From NCBI GenBank assembly GCA_946886545.1, contig CAMPIU010000085.1:1-9237 (forward strand): a DNA stretch of 9,237 bases. Reading direction: 5' to 3'. The position numbers were made by a program, and so were the translations under genes. This stretch comes from an uncultured Flavobacteriales bacterium. Its GTDB lineage: Bacteria > Bacteroidota > Bacteroidia > Flavobacteriales > Crocinitomicaceae. The notes below the pieces were generated by a model, which searched no databases, was not told the DNA's origin, and was given only the letters and a program-made list of their open reading frames with translations. Of the stretch, positions 1 to 6,243 are shown in pieces (position 1 is the first letter of the stretch; the number at the start of each line of letters is the position of its first letter).

Positions 1-377
1 ACATGGACAATGCAGATGTTGTTTACGGTTCGCGTTTTATGGGACATCAACCTCATCGGATTCTTTTTTACTGGCATTCAAAAGGAAATAAATTCCTGAC
101 AGGTCTTTCCAATATGATGACCAATTTAAACCTAACGGACATGGAAACGTGTTATAAGTTAATCCGTTCTACAATAGCCAAAGACATCAAGATCAAGGAA
201 AACCGTTTCGGAATTGAACCTGAAATAACTGCAAAGCTGGCAAAACGCAAAGGAATCCGTATTTATGAGGTAGGTATTTCTTATTACGGAAGAACATACG
301 AGGAAGGCAAGAAAATTGGCTGGAAAGATGGTTTCAGAGCGATTTATTGCATTATCAAGTATAAGTTTACTAATTGA
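1..377 (+). CDS. Family 2 glycosyltransferase, DPM1/GtrB-like, C-terminal part (5' truncated by window edge)
   Basis: This is the last ~124 codons of a GT-A fold glycosyltransferase of the dolichyl/polyprenyl-phosphate sugar synthase type. These enzymes move a sugar from a nucleotide donor onto a lipid phosphate at the inner face of the cytoplasmic membrane. Visible family features are the ADVVYGSRF segment at the beginning, the [11 protein letters not shown] stretch in the middle, the [14 protein letters not shown] stretch, and near the end the strongly conserved [21 protein letters not shown] block. The reading frame is open at base 1, so the nucleotide-binding N-terminus and the DxD motif lie outside the window; the ATG at 3 is internal. 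The protein stops with TGA just after the conserved block, so it has no C-terminal membrane helices. The acceptor and sugar cannot be told from this part. The neighbouring convergent acyltransferase suggests an envelope glycan context, which is inference. Confidence 0.88.
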   Translation, partial: MDNADVVYGSRFMGHQPHRILFYWHSKGNKFLTGLSNMMTNLNLTDMETCYKLIRSTIAKDIKIKENRFGIEPEITAKLAKRKGIRIYEVGISYYGRTYEEGKKIGWKDGFRAIYCIIKYKFTN

Positions 378-391
378 ATTATAAATGGTAA

Positions 392-440
392 AATTATCAA
401 GGGTCACCACCTCAAACAGAGGTTCCTCCACTTGATAATT
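392..440. repeat. Inverted repeat/hairpin in a convergent intergenic spacer
   Basis: A perfect 10-bp inverted repeat, AATTATCAAG (392-401) and CTTGATAATT (431-440), encloses 29 bases. Inside it a second small stem, ACCTC (409-413) with GAGGT (419-423), closes the loop AAACA. It lies 14 bases after the glycosyltransferase stop and 29 bases beyond the stop of the convergent acyltransferase gene, so it could act as a shared transcription end. There is no clean T-run after either side, so terminator function is uncertain. The left-arm 10-mer recurs at 7147-7156 upstream of lysS. Confidence 0.5.
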
Positions 441-469
441 GATAATTATCCAATATTTTCAATTTCAAA

Positions 470-1435
470 CTAGTAACGGATCTTTTTAGACCAGCTAATC
501 GCCCGCTTTTCAATGACCAGATAGTAGCAGTACGCGAATGTAATTGCTATGAAAACGGCCAAACCAATTGCCAGCCAGCCAGGTAAATTCAGGTATTTTT
601 CATTTTTAGCCACGAATAGAAACAGACCTCCTGCCAATCCGTGGGTTAAGTAAAGTGAATACGAGAATTGCCCGATCCATTCTAACCATTTGCTTCGAAT
701 CTTCACCCAAAGAATCAAACTAACCCCAATAATCAAAACCAGCGCATCTTCTATCGGGAAAATAAACACCAATACGATCAAACTGCAGGTAATCAGCAGA
801 TAATTAACCGATAGATTTCTGGACTTGTAGATCTCCGAACAGGCAATTCCTGCTATGAAAAAAGGGGTATTGTGAATCAGGTCGATGGAATGAAAGAACA
901 ATACCAGGACTAAAGCGGTAAACAGCACCAATGAATAAATCAGGATGTTCCTGCGCAAGAATATTACCAGAAAACCAATCAGCAAGTAAAACAAAAACTC
1001 CACTTTAAGAGTAACAAAAATAGGATTCATCCATTCCGAATCCCTGAATAAATCAACCGTAAGCGTTGCATTCTCCGCAATTTGTTTCACATCGTAGGGA
1101 TAAGATCCTTTCCAAATAAAGGCCACCAAACAAATCAAAGCAAGTATTCCAAGAAACGGTGGAAATATACGGGCAAAGCGTTTTAGTAAATAGGTATAAT
1201 AACTGTAAACTCCGGAATCAGTATTGGTCAAGGAGTAATAGATTACAAAACCCGAAATAATGTAAAACAATTCTACTCCCTGCGCTCCGAACCTGGAATA
1301 ATCGCGGATCAATTCATTTTCAACCAGGAAACCATCCACACCATGAAATGAAAGAAAATGGAAGACAAGCACCATCAATGCGGCCAATGCGCGCAAAGAT
1401 TCAATGTGACCCAAATGCCTTTTTACCTTTTCCAA
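470..1435 (-). CDS. Acyltransferase family 3 membrane protein (OafA/YrhL-like)
   Basis: A 321-residue polytopic membrane protein of the acyltransferase-3 family, which transfers acyl groups, often acetyl, to extracytoplasmic glycans such as O-antigen or exopolysaccharide. Residues 15-26 carry the family's R-x10-H signature (R15, H26) in LRALAALMVLVFH. GAQGVELFYIISGF (50-63), RFARIFPPF (86-94), LKVEFLFY (143-150) and YSLYLTHG (259-266) match the usual conserved blocks, separated by about ten hydrophobic helices. It is slightly short but complete, with no SGNH domain. No ATG precedes the R-x10-H block in this frame: the earliest plausible start is TTG at 1435, and the first internal ATG (residue 21) would remove the catalytic region. 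A TATTTTAG sequence just upstream (1450-1443) is one base off the TAnnTTTG box but very close to the start, so I do not call it as a promoter. The gene lies beyond the terminator of the upstream minus-strand gene, so it needs its own promoter. The substrate is unknown. Confidence 0.9.
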   Translation of the reverse strand: MEKVKRHLGHIESLRALAALMVLVFHFLSFHGVDGFLVENELIRDYSRFGAQGVELFYIISGFVIYYSLTNTDSGVYSYYTYLLKRFARIFPPFLGILALICLVAFIWKGSYPYDVKQIAENATLTVDLFRDSEWMNPIFVTLKVEFLFYLLIGFLVIFLRRNILIYSLVLFTALVLVLFFHSIDLIHNTPFFIAGIACSEIYKSRNLSVNYLLITCSLIVLVFIFPIEDALVLIIGVSLILWVKIRSKWLEWIGQFSYSLYLTHGLAGGLFLFVAKNEKYLNLPGWLAIGLAVFIAITFAYCYYLVIEKRAISWSKKIRY

Positions 1436-1494
1436 TGTGACGCTAAAATAATAGTTTCTTTCGGTCTTAGCCTCCGCAGTACCAGCAGAACTAA

Positions 1495-1530
1495 AAAACC
1501 CCGAATCTGAGTAAACAGAAACGGGGTTTT
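1495..1530 (-). terminator. Strong intrinsic terminator after the 1550-1909 gene
   Basis: AAAACCCCG (1495-1503) pairs perfectly with CGGGGTTTT (1522-1530). An inner TCTG/CAGA stem (1506-1509 with 1516-1519) extends the hairpin. On the minus strand it ends in a run of six T, 19 bases after the stop of the small unknown gene. The A-run on one side and T-run on the other give it a bidirectional form, but only the minus strand has an upstream gene that needs it. It separates that gene from the downstream acyltransferase gene. Confidence 0.88.
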
Positions 1531-1549
1531 CAACGCTTTATTTAATGAC

Positions 1550-1909
1550 TTAGTACAATTCTTGTTTCAAAGCTGTACGGTAATCCTTTATTTCTTCTCT
1601 GTTGATTTTGTGTTCGGCATTCTTCAACAAATTCAGCAAATACAAAAAGTTCTCCTGACCTTCGATCTCCAAAGGATACTCATTTCCTTCTTCATCCTCT
1701 TCATACTGTGCCTGAACGTCAAAACCGTTTCTATCCAGTAAAAACTCGTATGATAAACGTAAAACTTTTACCACCAAGGGATCTTGTTCCTTCAAAGCTT
1801 GTTCGCGCAATTCTTTCAAATCCTCCACAAGACCTTGGTATGCAATCCCCTCTTTTTCCACTTTGGAAATAATCGTTTCTAATTTCTTATTGGCAATGGC
1901 CGTTTTCAT
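1550..1909 (-). CDS. Small acidic helical protein of unknown function
   Basis: I do not recognise this protein by name. It is 119 residues from the ATG at 1909; a GTG two codons earlier (1915) is a possible but less likely start. The sequence is charged, with no signal peptide or membrane segment, so it is probably cytoplasmic. It begins MKTAIANKKLETIISKVEKEG, is rich in Glu, Lys and Leu with helical character, has an acidic stretch YEEDEEGNEYPLEIEG around residues 69-84, and ends in a second helical part (FLYLLNLLKNAEHKINREEI). It is preceded by a Bacteroidota-type -7 box (1961-1968, minus) and followed by a strong terminator, so it is a single-gene transcript. Clean expression signals and normal codon use argue that it is a real gene. 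Confidence 0.8.
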   Translation of the reverse strand: MKTAIANKKLETIISKVEKEGIAYQGLVEDLKELREQALKEQDPLVVKVLRLSYEFLLDRNGFDVQAQYEEDEEGNEYPLEIEGQENFLYLLNLLKNAEHKINREEIKDYRTALKQELY

Positions 1910-1960
1910 ACTCACTTATTTTCAAGGTTGTAACTACTTTGCAACAACTTTCAAGACATG

Positions 1961-1968
1961 CAAATGTA
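1961..1968 (-). promoter_or_regulatory. Bacteroidota -7 promoter element for the small unknown gene
   Basis: Read on the minus strand this is TACATTTG, an exact match to the TAnnTTTG -7 consensus of Bacteroidota primary-sigma promoters. It lies about 50 bases upstream of the ATG at 1909. I see no clear TTG -33 element at the usual distance, so the assignment rests on the -7 box and its position. Confidence 0.55.
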
Positions 1969-2061
1969 ATGACTTATTAGCAGTTAAAATAGCATCCACC
2001 GTGTTTTTTTACAAAATCCTTTGCTTTTTTAGAATTACACCCGATACCTTGAACGAATCAC

Positions 2062-2069
2062 TATATTTG
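2062..2069 (+). promoter_or_regulatory. Bacteroidota -7 promoter element for the LysE-type gene
   Basis: TATATTTG matches TAnnTTTG exactly. Transcription would begin near 2076, giving a short leader of about 17 bases before the TTG start at 2093. No good -33 TTG is visible at the usual spacing. With the minus-strand box at 1961-1968 it forms a divergent promoter pair in the 183-bp spacer. Confidence 0.6.
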
Positions 2070-2092
2070 TAAAAACAGATAAAACCAATCTT

Positions 2093-2743
2093 TTGCTAGA
2101 TATTTTACTCAAAGGCATTCTAACGGGATTTATACTAAGTATAATGATCGGGCCAGTATTCTTTCTTCTTTTGGAAACGAGTATCCGTAAAGGAATTCGT
2201 GCAGCTATTGCATTTGATATCGGGGTTTTTCTGTCTGATTTTATCTACATTATCATTGCACTTATATTCTACTCTGAAGTAAGTAAAATAACCTCTGGTG
2301 AGTATGGTCACATTATTTCCATTGTTGGCGGAATCATTCTCATGATCTTCGGTTTGGTAACCTTGTTTAAAAAACCCAAAGAAGATAAAAAGGAAGCAGA
2401 AAAGCAGCTGAATAAACAGACCAAAGACATGATTCTTTTAGGTCTCAAAGGTTTTTTGCTGAATTTTGCCAATCCGGGAGTAATTTTTTATTGGATTACC
2501 GTTATTGCTCTTGGAGCCGATGGGAAAAAGAATCCGGACGAAGCCATTGATGAAAGTACTTACTGGTATATTCTGATTATTATGGTCACTTTTTTCTCTG
2601 TCGATATGCTGAAGATTTTCGGTGCCAAAAAACTAAGACCTTTCATTACCGAAAACGTTTTGGTTGGTCTTAACAGATTGATTGGTTTGATTATTATCGG
2701 AACCGGAGTCTTATTAGTAATCAAAGGCTTCCTCGCAAAATAG
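2093..2743 (+). CDS. LysE/RhtB-family membrane exporter
   Basis: A 216-residue inner-membrane protein of the LysE superfamily, whose characterised members export amino acids or other small solutes by secondary transport. The N-terminal helix carries the family GP signature (MIGPVFFLL, G20-P21). A second signature, NFANPGVIFYW (124-134), matches the NxxNP motif in the later half. Hydrophobic helices lie at about 3-29, 37-60, 73-92, 115-140, 158-176 and 188-213. A highly charged linker (KKPKEDKKEAEKQLNKQ, ~93-109) joins the two halves and is probably cytoplasmic. No ATG precedes the GP helix; TTG at 2093 fits the length and sits just after the TATATTTG box, whereas the first internal ATG (residue 18) would cut the first helix. 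The exported substrate cannot be read from the sequence. Confidence 0.87.
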   Translation: MLDILLKGILTGFILSIMIGPVFFLLLETSIRKGIRAAIAFDIGVFLSDFIYIIIALIFYSEVSKITSGEYGHIISIVGGIILMIFGLVTLFKKPKEDKKEAEKQLNKQTKDMILLGLKGFLLNFANPGVIFYWITVIALGADGKKNPDEAIDESTYWYILIIMVTFFSVDMLKIFGAKKLRPFITENVLVGLNRLIGLIIIGTGVLLVIKGFLAK

Positions 2744-2799
2744 TTCTGTAACATTTTCACCCGTAACTGATTATTAAATTGAAATATCATTCAAATTCC

Positions 2800-4506
2800 A
2801 TGAAATTCGTTTGCATCCTCTTTTCTTTATTTTCTTTCACTCTGATGAGTCAGGTTATAAACAAGGAAAACCTCACTCCCAAGGAGAAGAATTACTATGA
2901 TTTTCAACAAACTCAATTGGAATCCATTGGAAGTTATTACAAAGACCTTTTGGGGGAATCAAGGGACAAACACGGGAAATGGCTATACTATGACCGTTTC
3001 GGAACCGTAATCGAAGAACGCAATTATTACCGTGGAAAACTCCACGGAAGAGTGATTTCCAGTTATTCAAATGGCAAAAACAAACAGGAAGGTTACTTCA
3101 AAATGGGAGAACAGGACAGTGTGTTCAGAGAATGGAATGAAACAGGGAAATTAAGTGTTCAGGGGTTTTACAAGTTCGGACAACCTACCGGAATTTGGGA
3201 ATATTACTACCTCACAGGACAAAAGAAACAAGTGGAAGAGATTATTGATTCTACCACCTATTTACGCGAATTCTGGATGCCGGATAGTTTACATACTCAA
3301 AAAGTGAAGGATGGAAACGGAGAATACCTGACTTTTTTCGACACCGGTATGGAAAAAGAATGGTACAACTATAAAAACGGATTGAAGGACGGTCCCTTTG
3401 AAGAGGTTTCAATTTACGGATACCTGCTCATTAACGGAAAATTCAAAAACGGAGAAAAAGACAGTACCTGGAACTTCTTTTATTACACGGGAGTTATTGA
3501 AAAAACAACTAATTACCTTAACGGAAAACTGCACGGGGACTACAAATATTTCTATGATAACAAGCAGGTCAATGTAGAAGGAACTTATTCCAATGGAGAA
3601 AAGTCCGGTTTGTGGACCTGGTATACCAAAAAGGGAACCAAAGACATGGAAGGTTCATTCGACCAGGGTAAACAGCATGGAAAATGGACTTACTGGCATC
3701 CTACCGGAGAAGTCAGTTACTATGCGGAATACGATCAGGATAAGAAAACAGGAACCTGGGAATATTTCTATAAGGATGGCAGTAAATTCAAAACAGGACC
3801 TTTCAAGGATGACCAGAAACACGGAAAATGGGAAACCTGGTATGAAAGCGGACAACTGCTAATGTCCGGAGAATATGTAAAAGGCAAAGAGGAAGGAACT
3901 TGGGTCAATTATTGGGAAGACGGAAAAGAAAAGAACATTGCAACCTTCAAAAACGGCCTGTTGCACGGAAAATGGGAATCTTACTTCCCTACAGGGAAAC
4001 CAAATATTTTCGGAGACTACAAAGAAGGAGAAAAAACAGGTGAATGGACAAGTTTCTTTGAGAATGGAAAACCAAAGGATATTTTCAATTACAAGGTCAT
4101 TGTCAAAAAATCGAAGATCGAAAATGGCCCTTTGAAAGATTACGATGTGAAAGAAAGTGTGAAAGACGGACATTCAGTTTCCTTCTCTCAAAAAGATTTC
4201 AAAAAAACCGAAGAGGGTGATTACAAAAACGGTCAAAAAGATGGTGTTTGGTATACCTATTGGCCCGGAGGACATATTCCGAGCAACACAACAACATATA
4301 AAAACGGACTGTTGGAAGGGAAATCTACCGAATTAGACAGAAGAGGAAATCTTGTTTCAGAAACCGATTACAAAGACGGCTTGAAGCACGGAAAAATGAA
4401 AATATATGACAAACGCGGTAAAGTAGCTAAAGAACTGGAATTCGAGTTCGGGCAGCAAGTGATAAAAGGTGCCGGAGGGAGCAACATTGAGTTTAAAACG
4501 AGGTAA
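2800..4506 (+). CDS. Secreted MORN_2 (YwqK-type) repeat protein
   Basis: A 568-residue protein from the ATG at 2800, where a signal peptide begins (MKFVCILFSLFSFTLMSQ). The frame is open back to TTG 2779, but that would add seven polar residues before the signal peptide. After a short N-terminal region (to ~55) almost the whole protein is about 19 copies of a MORN_2 repeat of pattern xxGxWxxYxxxGxxxxxxxYxxGx. From about residue 245 to 420 the period is an exact 24 residues. Two breaks interrupt the array, at ~142-170 (around FWMPDSLHTQ) and ~430-455. The C-terminal ~15 residues are unique. Such proteins are often auto-named 'toxin-antitoxin system YwqK family antitoxin'; nothing nearby supports an antitoxin role. 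Known family behaviour suggests a rigid beta-sheet ladder for protein or surface binding; export to the periplasm or outside is inferred from the signal peptide. It follows the LysE gene by 56 bases, with no terminator or recognisable promoter between. Confidence 0.88.
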   Translation: MKFVCILFSLFSFTLMSQVINKENLTPKEKNYYDFQQTQLESIGSYYKDLLGESRDKHGKWLYYDRFGTVIEERNYYRGKLHGRVISSYSNGKNKQEGYFKMGEQDSVFREWNETGKLSVQGFYKFGQPTGIWEYYYLTGQKKQVEEIIDSTTYLREFWMPDSLHTQKVKDGNGEYLTFFDTGMEKEWYNYKNGLKDGPFEEVSIYGYLLINGKFKNGEKDSTWNFFYYTGVIEKTTNYLNGKLHGDYKYFYDNKQVNVEGTYSNGEKSGLWTWYTKKGTKDMEGSFDQGKQHGKWTYWHPTGEVSYYAEYDQDKKTGTWEYFYKDGSKFKTGPFKDDQKHGKWETWYESGQLLMSGEYVKGKEEGTWVNYWEDGKEKNIATFKNGLLHGKWESYFPTGKPNIFGDYKEGEKTGEWTSFFENGKPKDIFNYKVIVKKSKIENGPLKDYDVKESVKDGHSVSFSQKDFKKTEEGDYKNGQKDGVWYTYWPGGHIPSNTTTYKNGLLEGKSTELDRRGNLVSETDYKDGLKHGKMKIYDKRGKVAKELEFEFGQQVIKGAGGSNIEFKTR

Positions 4507-4529
4507 TAACAAGTTCAAAGGGTGAAAGG

Positions 4530-4578
4530 GTTCAAAAAGTTCAAAGCATTTCGTTCAATCTCTTTTGAACTTTTGAAC
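4530..4578. repeat. GTTCAAA-based inverted repeat after the MORN gene
   Basis: The arms GTTCAAAAAGTTCAAAG (4530-4546) and CTTTTGAACTTTTGAAC (4562-4578) are near-perfect inverted copies around a 15-base loop, and each arm is itself two direct copies of GTTCAAA. A further copy, GTTCAAAG, lies at 4513-4520. It sits 23 bases after the MORN stop and could end transcription or stabilise the mRNA 3' end, but no T-run follows. An interspersed intergenic repeat is the other possibility. Confidence 0.55.
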
Positions 4579-4632
4579 AACTAAAACCTTGCAACAAATG
4601 ACCTTTTTTCTTAAATTAAGTAAGAAAAGGAC

Positions 4633-4986
4633 ATGACAGATCAGGAACTAGGAATTTTCGGAGAGCAGATGGCTCAAAAATTTCTTCTGAAAAACGGGTA
4701 TTCTATTCGCAAGACAAATTACCGTTATTTGAAATTTGAGATCGACATTATTGCGGAAAAAGGAGAACAAATTGTAGTGGTCGAAGTGAAAACCAGGCAA
4801 ACGGCTGAAATCGGAGAACCCTGGATGGCCGTTACCAAAAAGAAACAACGGCAAATTATCTACTGTGCGAATGAGTACATTCAATCCAGAGATCTTCCGA
4901 ATGAAGTTCGCTTTGACATTATTTCCATCGTTCACAATCAATTCCGCACCAAACTGGAGCACATTGAAGATGCATTTTCGACATGA
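4633..4986 (+). CDS. YraN/UPF0102 family protein, predicted endonuclease fold
   Basis: A 117-residue YraN (UPF0102) family protein, normal in length. The family has a restriction-endonuclease-like PD-(D/E)xK fold. The expected active-site residues are present: E11 in the helix GEQMAQKFL, D38 in FEIDII, and E51-x-K53 in VVVEVKTR. Later family blocks are AVTKKKQRQII (66-76) and EVRFDIISI (91-99). It is probably a cytoplasmic, metal-dependent nuclease or nucleic-acid-binding protein; the physiological role of the family is poorly known. The start is the ATG at 4633, preceded by the purine-rich AAGAAAAGG, one of the few Shine-Dalgarno-like sequences in the window. The gene is flanked by repeat-bearing spacers on both sides. 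Confidence 0.92.
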   Translation: MTDQELGIFGEQMAQKFLLKNGYSIRKTNYRYLKFEIDIIAEKGEQIVVVEVKTRQTAEIGEPWMAVTKKKQRQIIYCANEYIQSRDLPNEVRFDIISIVHNQFRTKLEHIEDAFST

Positions 4987-4997
4987 TATCAAGAGAG

Positions 4998-5139
4998 TTT
5001 TAACCGCAAAGTAGAGCCAGCTGTAGTCTCCGTCGCGGCGGAAAGACTGAGCATAGTCCGTTACAGACGTTATGTAGAGGTAAAAGAGCGCAAAAAGAAA
5101 GACTAAAACTTTGCGTTCTCTGCGTCTTTGCGGTGAAAA
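4998..5139. repeat. Candidate palindromic intergenic element or structured RNA with cloverleaf-like folding
   Basis: TTTTAACCGCAAAG (4998-5011) and CTTTGCGGTGAAAA (5126-5139) pair at 13 of 14 positions and enclose 114 bases. Three further stems lie inside: A, AGTCT+CCG (5025-5032) with CGG+AGACT (5039-5048); B, CATA+GTC (5052-5058) with GAC+TATG (5066-5074); C, AGAG+CGCAAA (5085-5094) with TTTGCG+CTCT (5110-5121). Each has a two-base bulge on the 3' side (AA, GT, TT). CTTTGCG occurs twice (5109-5115 and 5126-5132), so the left outer arm could pair with either copy. From memory, strings of the kind CTTTGCGTTCTCTGCGTC recur between genes in many bacterial genomes, which favours an interspersed repeat. 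There are no coding signs. It lies between yraN and the rluB promoter. Confidence 0.6.
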
Positions 5140-5199
5140 TAAAAGTAAGAGCTAAATACCTTGATCCTCAAGTTTATACCAACTTTCAAATAAACAACG

Positions 5200-5207
5200 T
5201 ATCTTTG
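5200..5207 (+). promoter_or_regulatory. Bacteroidota -7 promoter element for rluB
   Basis: TATCTTTG matches TAnnTTTG exactly and is followed by CCGC, a context often seen in Flavobacteriales promoters. Transcription would begin near 5214, giving a leader of about 33 bases before the ATG at 5248. A clear TTG -33 element is not seen. This promoter probably also serves the barrel-protein gene downstream of rluB. Confidence 0.65.
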
Positions 5208-5247
5208 CCGCGTCTACTGCGATAGTAAACATTAAATTCTGCTCGTG

Positions 5248-6237
5248 ATGAACACAAGAAAAACAGGTACAGGGAAAGGCCGTACAACAACAGGAAGAGG
5301 TGCAAAGCCAGGTGGCTCAAAACCTGCTTCAAGATCAGGGAAACCAACTTCAAGAACGGAGAAACCGGCAACAAGAGGAGGCAAACCGGCCCCAAGAACG
5401 GAAAAACCGGATGCTGAAAAAAGCAGCACTCCAAGACCAAGACCAACAGCAGCTGATGGATCTTCAAAACCTCATTTCAAACCAAAAGTTCGTAAAGGTG
5501 ATCCATTACCTTCTTTCAACGAAGACGACATTCGTTTGAATAAATATTTGTCCAATGCAGGAGTATGTTCCCGCAGAGAAGCCGATGTATTGATCCAAAC
5601 CGGAGTTGTTTCCGTAAATGGCGAGATCATTACCGAAATGGGTTATAAGATCAAAAAGGGCGACAAAGTGCAATACGACGGCGAAACAATTAATGCTGAG
5701 ATCAAACGTTATGTGCTTTTGAACAAACCAAAAGGATTCATCACAACTATGGATGATCCGCTTGGAAGAAAGACTGTAATGAGCTTGGTATTTAACGCAT
5801 GTAAGGAGCGTATTTATCCGGTGGGCCGTTTGGACCGTGATACAACCGGTTTATTGCTTTTCACCAACGACGGAGACATGGCTAAAAAGCTGACTCACCC
5901 GCGTTATGAAGCAACTAAAATTTACCATGTTGAGACAGATAAACCCGTTCAGGCGGAACATTTGGAATTGTTGATGCGTGGTATCGAATTGGAAGACGGA
6001 CGCATTCAGGCAGATAAGGCCGAGTATGTGAAAGATGGCAAATCTTCCCGCGAAGTTGGGATTGAGATCCACTCCGGAAAAAACAGAATTGTACGTCGTA
6101 TGTTCGAAAAACTGGGATACGAGGTGGTAAAACTGGACCGGGTTCAATTTGCCAGTCTTACAAAAAAAGACTTACCGAGAGGTTATTACAGACATTTAAC
6201 GGAGAAAGAGGTTCATTTTCTAAAAATGACAAAATAA
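5248..6237 (+). CDS. rluB: RluB/RsuA-family rRNA pseudouridine synthase with a basic disordered N-terminal tail
   Basis: A 329-residue enzyme that isomerises a specific uridine in ribosomal RNA to pseudouridine; the closest well-known relatives are RluB (23S rRNA) and RsuA (16S rRNA). The first ~90 residues are a low-complexity tail rich in Lys, Arg, Pro, Gly, Thr and Ser, with four 7-residue repeats of form xxRxxKP (residues 27-54). An S4 RNA-binding domain follows (~95-145, IRLNKYLSNAGVCSRREAD). The catalytic domain starts near YVLLNKPKGF and holds GRLDRDTTGLLLFTNDG, with D196 as the expected nucleophile, then KIYHVE and the late GKNRIVRRMFEKLGYEVVKLDR block typical of the family. Start: ATG at 5248; the GTG just before it (5245) is less likely. 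The gene lies behind a TATCTTTG box and 6 bases before the next gene. Exact RNA target (RluB versus RsuA or RluE/F type) is inferred. Confidence 0.9.
   Translation: MNTRKTGTGKGRTTTGRGAKPGGSKPASRSGKPTSRTEKPATRGGKPAPRTEKPDAEKSSTPRPRPTAADGSSKPHFKPKVRKGDPLPSFNEDDIRLNKYLSNAGVCSRREADVLIQTGVVSVNGEIITEMGYKIKKGDKVQYDGETINAEIKRYVLLNKPKGFITTMDDPLGRKTVMSLVFNACKERIYPVGRLDRDTTGLLLFTNDGDMAKKLTHPRYEATKIYHVETDKPVQAEHLELLMRGIELEDGRIQADKAEYVKDGKSSREVGIEIHSGKNRIVRRMFEKLGYEVVKLDRVQFASLTKKDLPRGYYRHLTEKEVHFLKMTK
5326..5409 (+). repeat. Four 21-bp in-frame tandem repeats in the rluB tail
   Basis: Four consecutive 21-bp units encode ASRSGKP, TSRTEKP, ATRGGKP and APRTEKP. They share the AGA arginine codon and the end AAA-CCN, but have diverged elsewhere, so they are an old internal duplication rather than a recent expansion. 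Lengths are multiples of three, so gain or loss of a unit would keep the frame. Confidence 0.8.
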
Positions 6238-6243
6238 TTCAAG

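Noticed and set aside
159..431. Minus-strand frame overlapping the glycosyltransferase end
   Set aside because: It is antisense to a conserved coding block, and its product shows no recognisable features.
1863..2072. Small + frame across the divergent promoter region
   Set aside because: It overlaps the start of the minus-strand gene and both promoter boxes, and its Phe/Thr-rich translation looks like non-coding DNA.
2779..2799. Upstream TTG start for the MORN protein
   Set aside because: It would add KYHSNS before a good signal peptide; the ATG at 2800 begins the signal peptide directly.
3593..3862. Open frame on the + strand inside the MORN gene
   Set aside because: It is a shifted-frame reading of the 72-bp repeat DNA; the main frame is uninterrupted and has clear repeat periodicity.
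2800..4506. Toxin-antitoxin module based on the YwqK-type repeats
   Set aside because: The protein carries a signal peptide, and no toxin-like gene is adjacent. The antitoxin label comes from family naming, not from this sequence.
4507..4600. CRISPR array from the GTTCAAA repeats
   Set aside because: Units are only 7-8 bases with no regular spacers and no cas genes.
4998..5139. tRNA or other known RNA gene, because of the cloverleaf-like folding
   Set aside because: Length, arm sizes and loops do not fit a tRNA: no anticodon arm of 5+7, no TTC loop and no CCA-type acceptor.
5300..5539. Second + frame over the rluB N-terminal tail, giving a Gln/Glu-rich peptide
   Set aside because: Low-complexity repeats leave other frames open. 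The real frame continues into the S4 domain, and this one stops without any domain.
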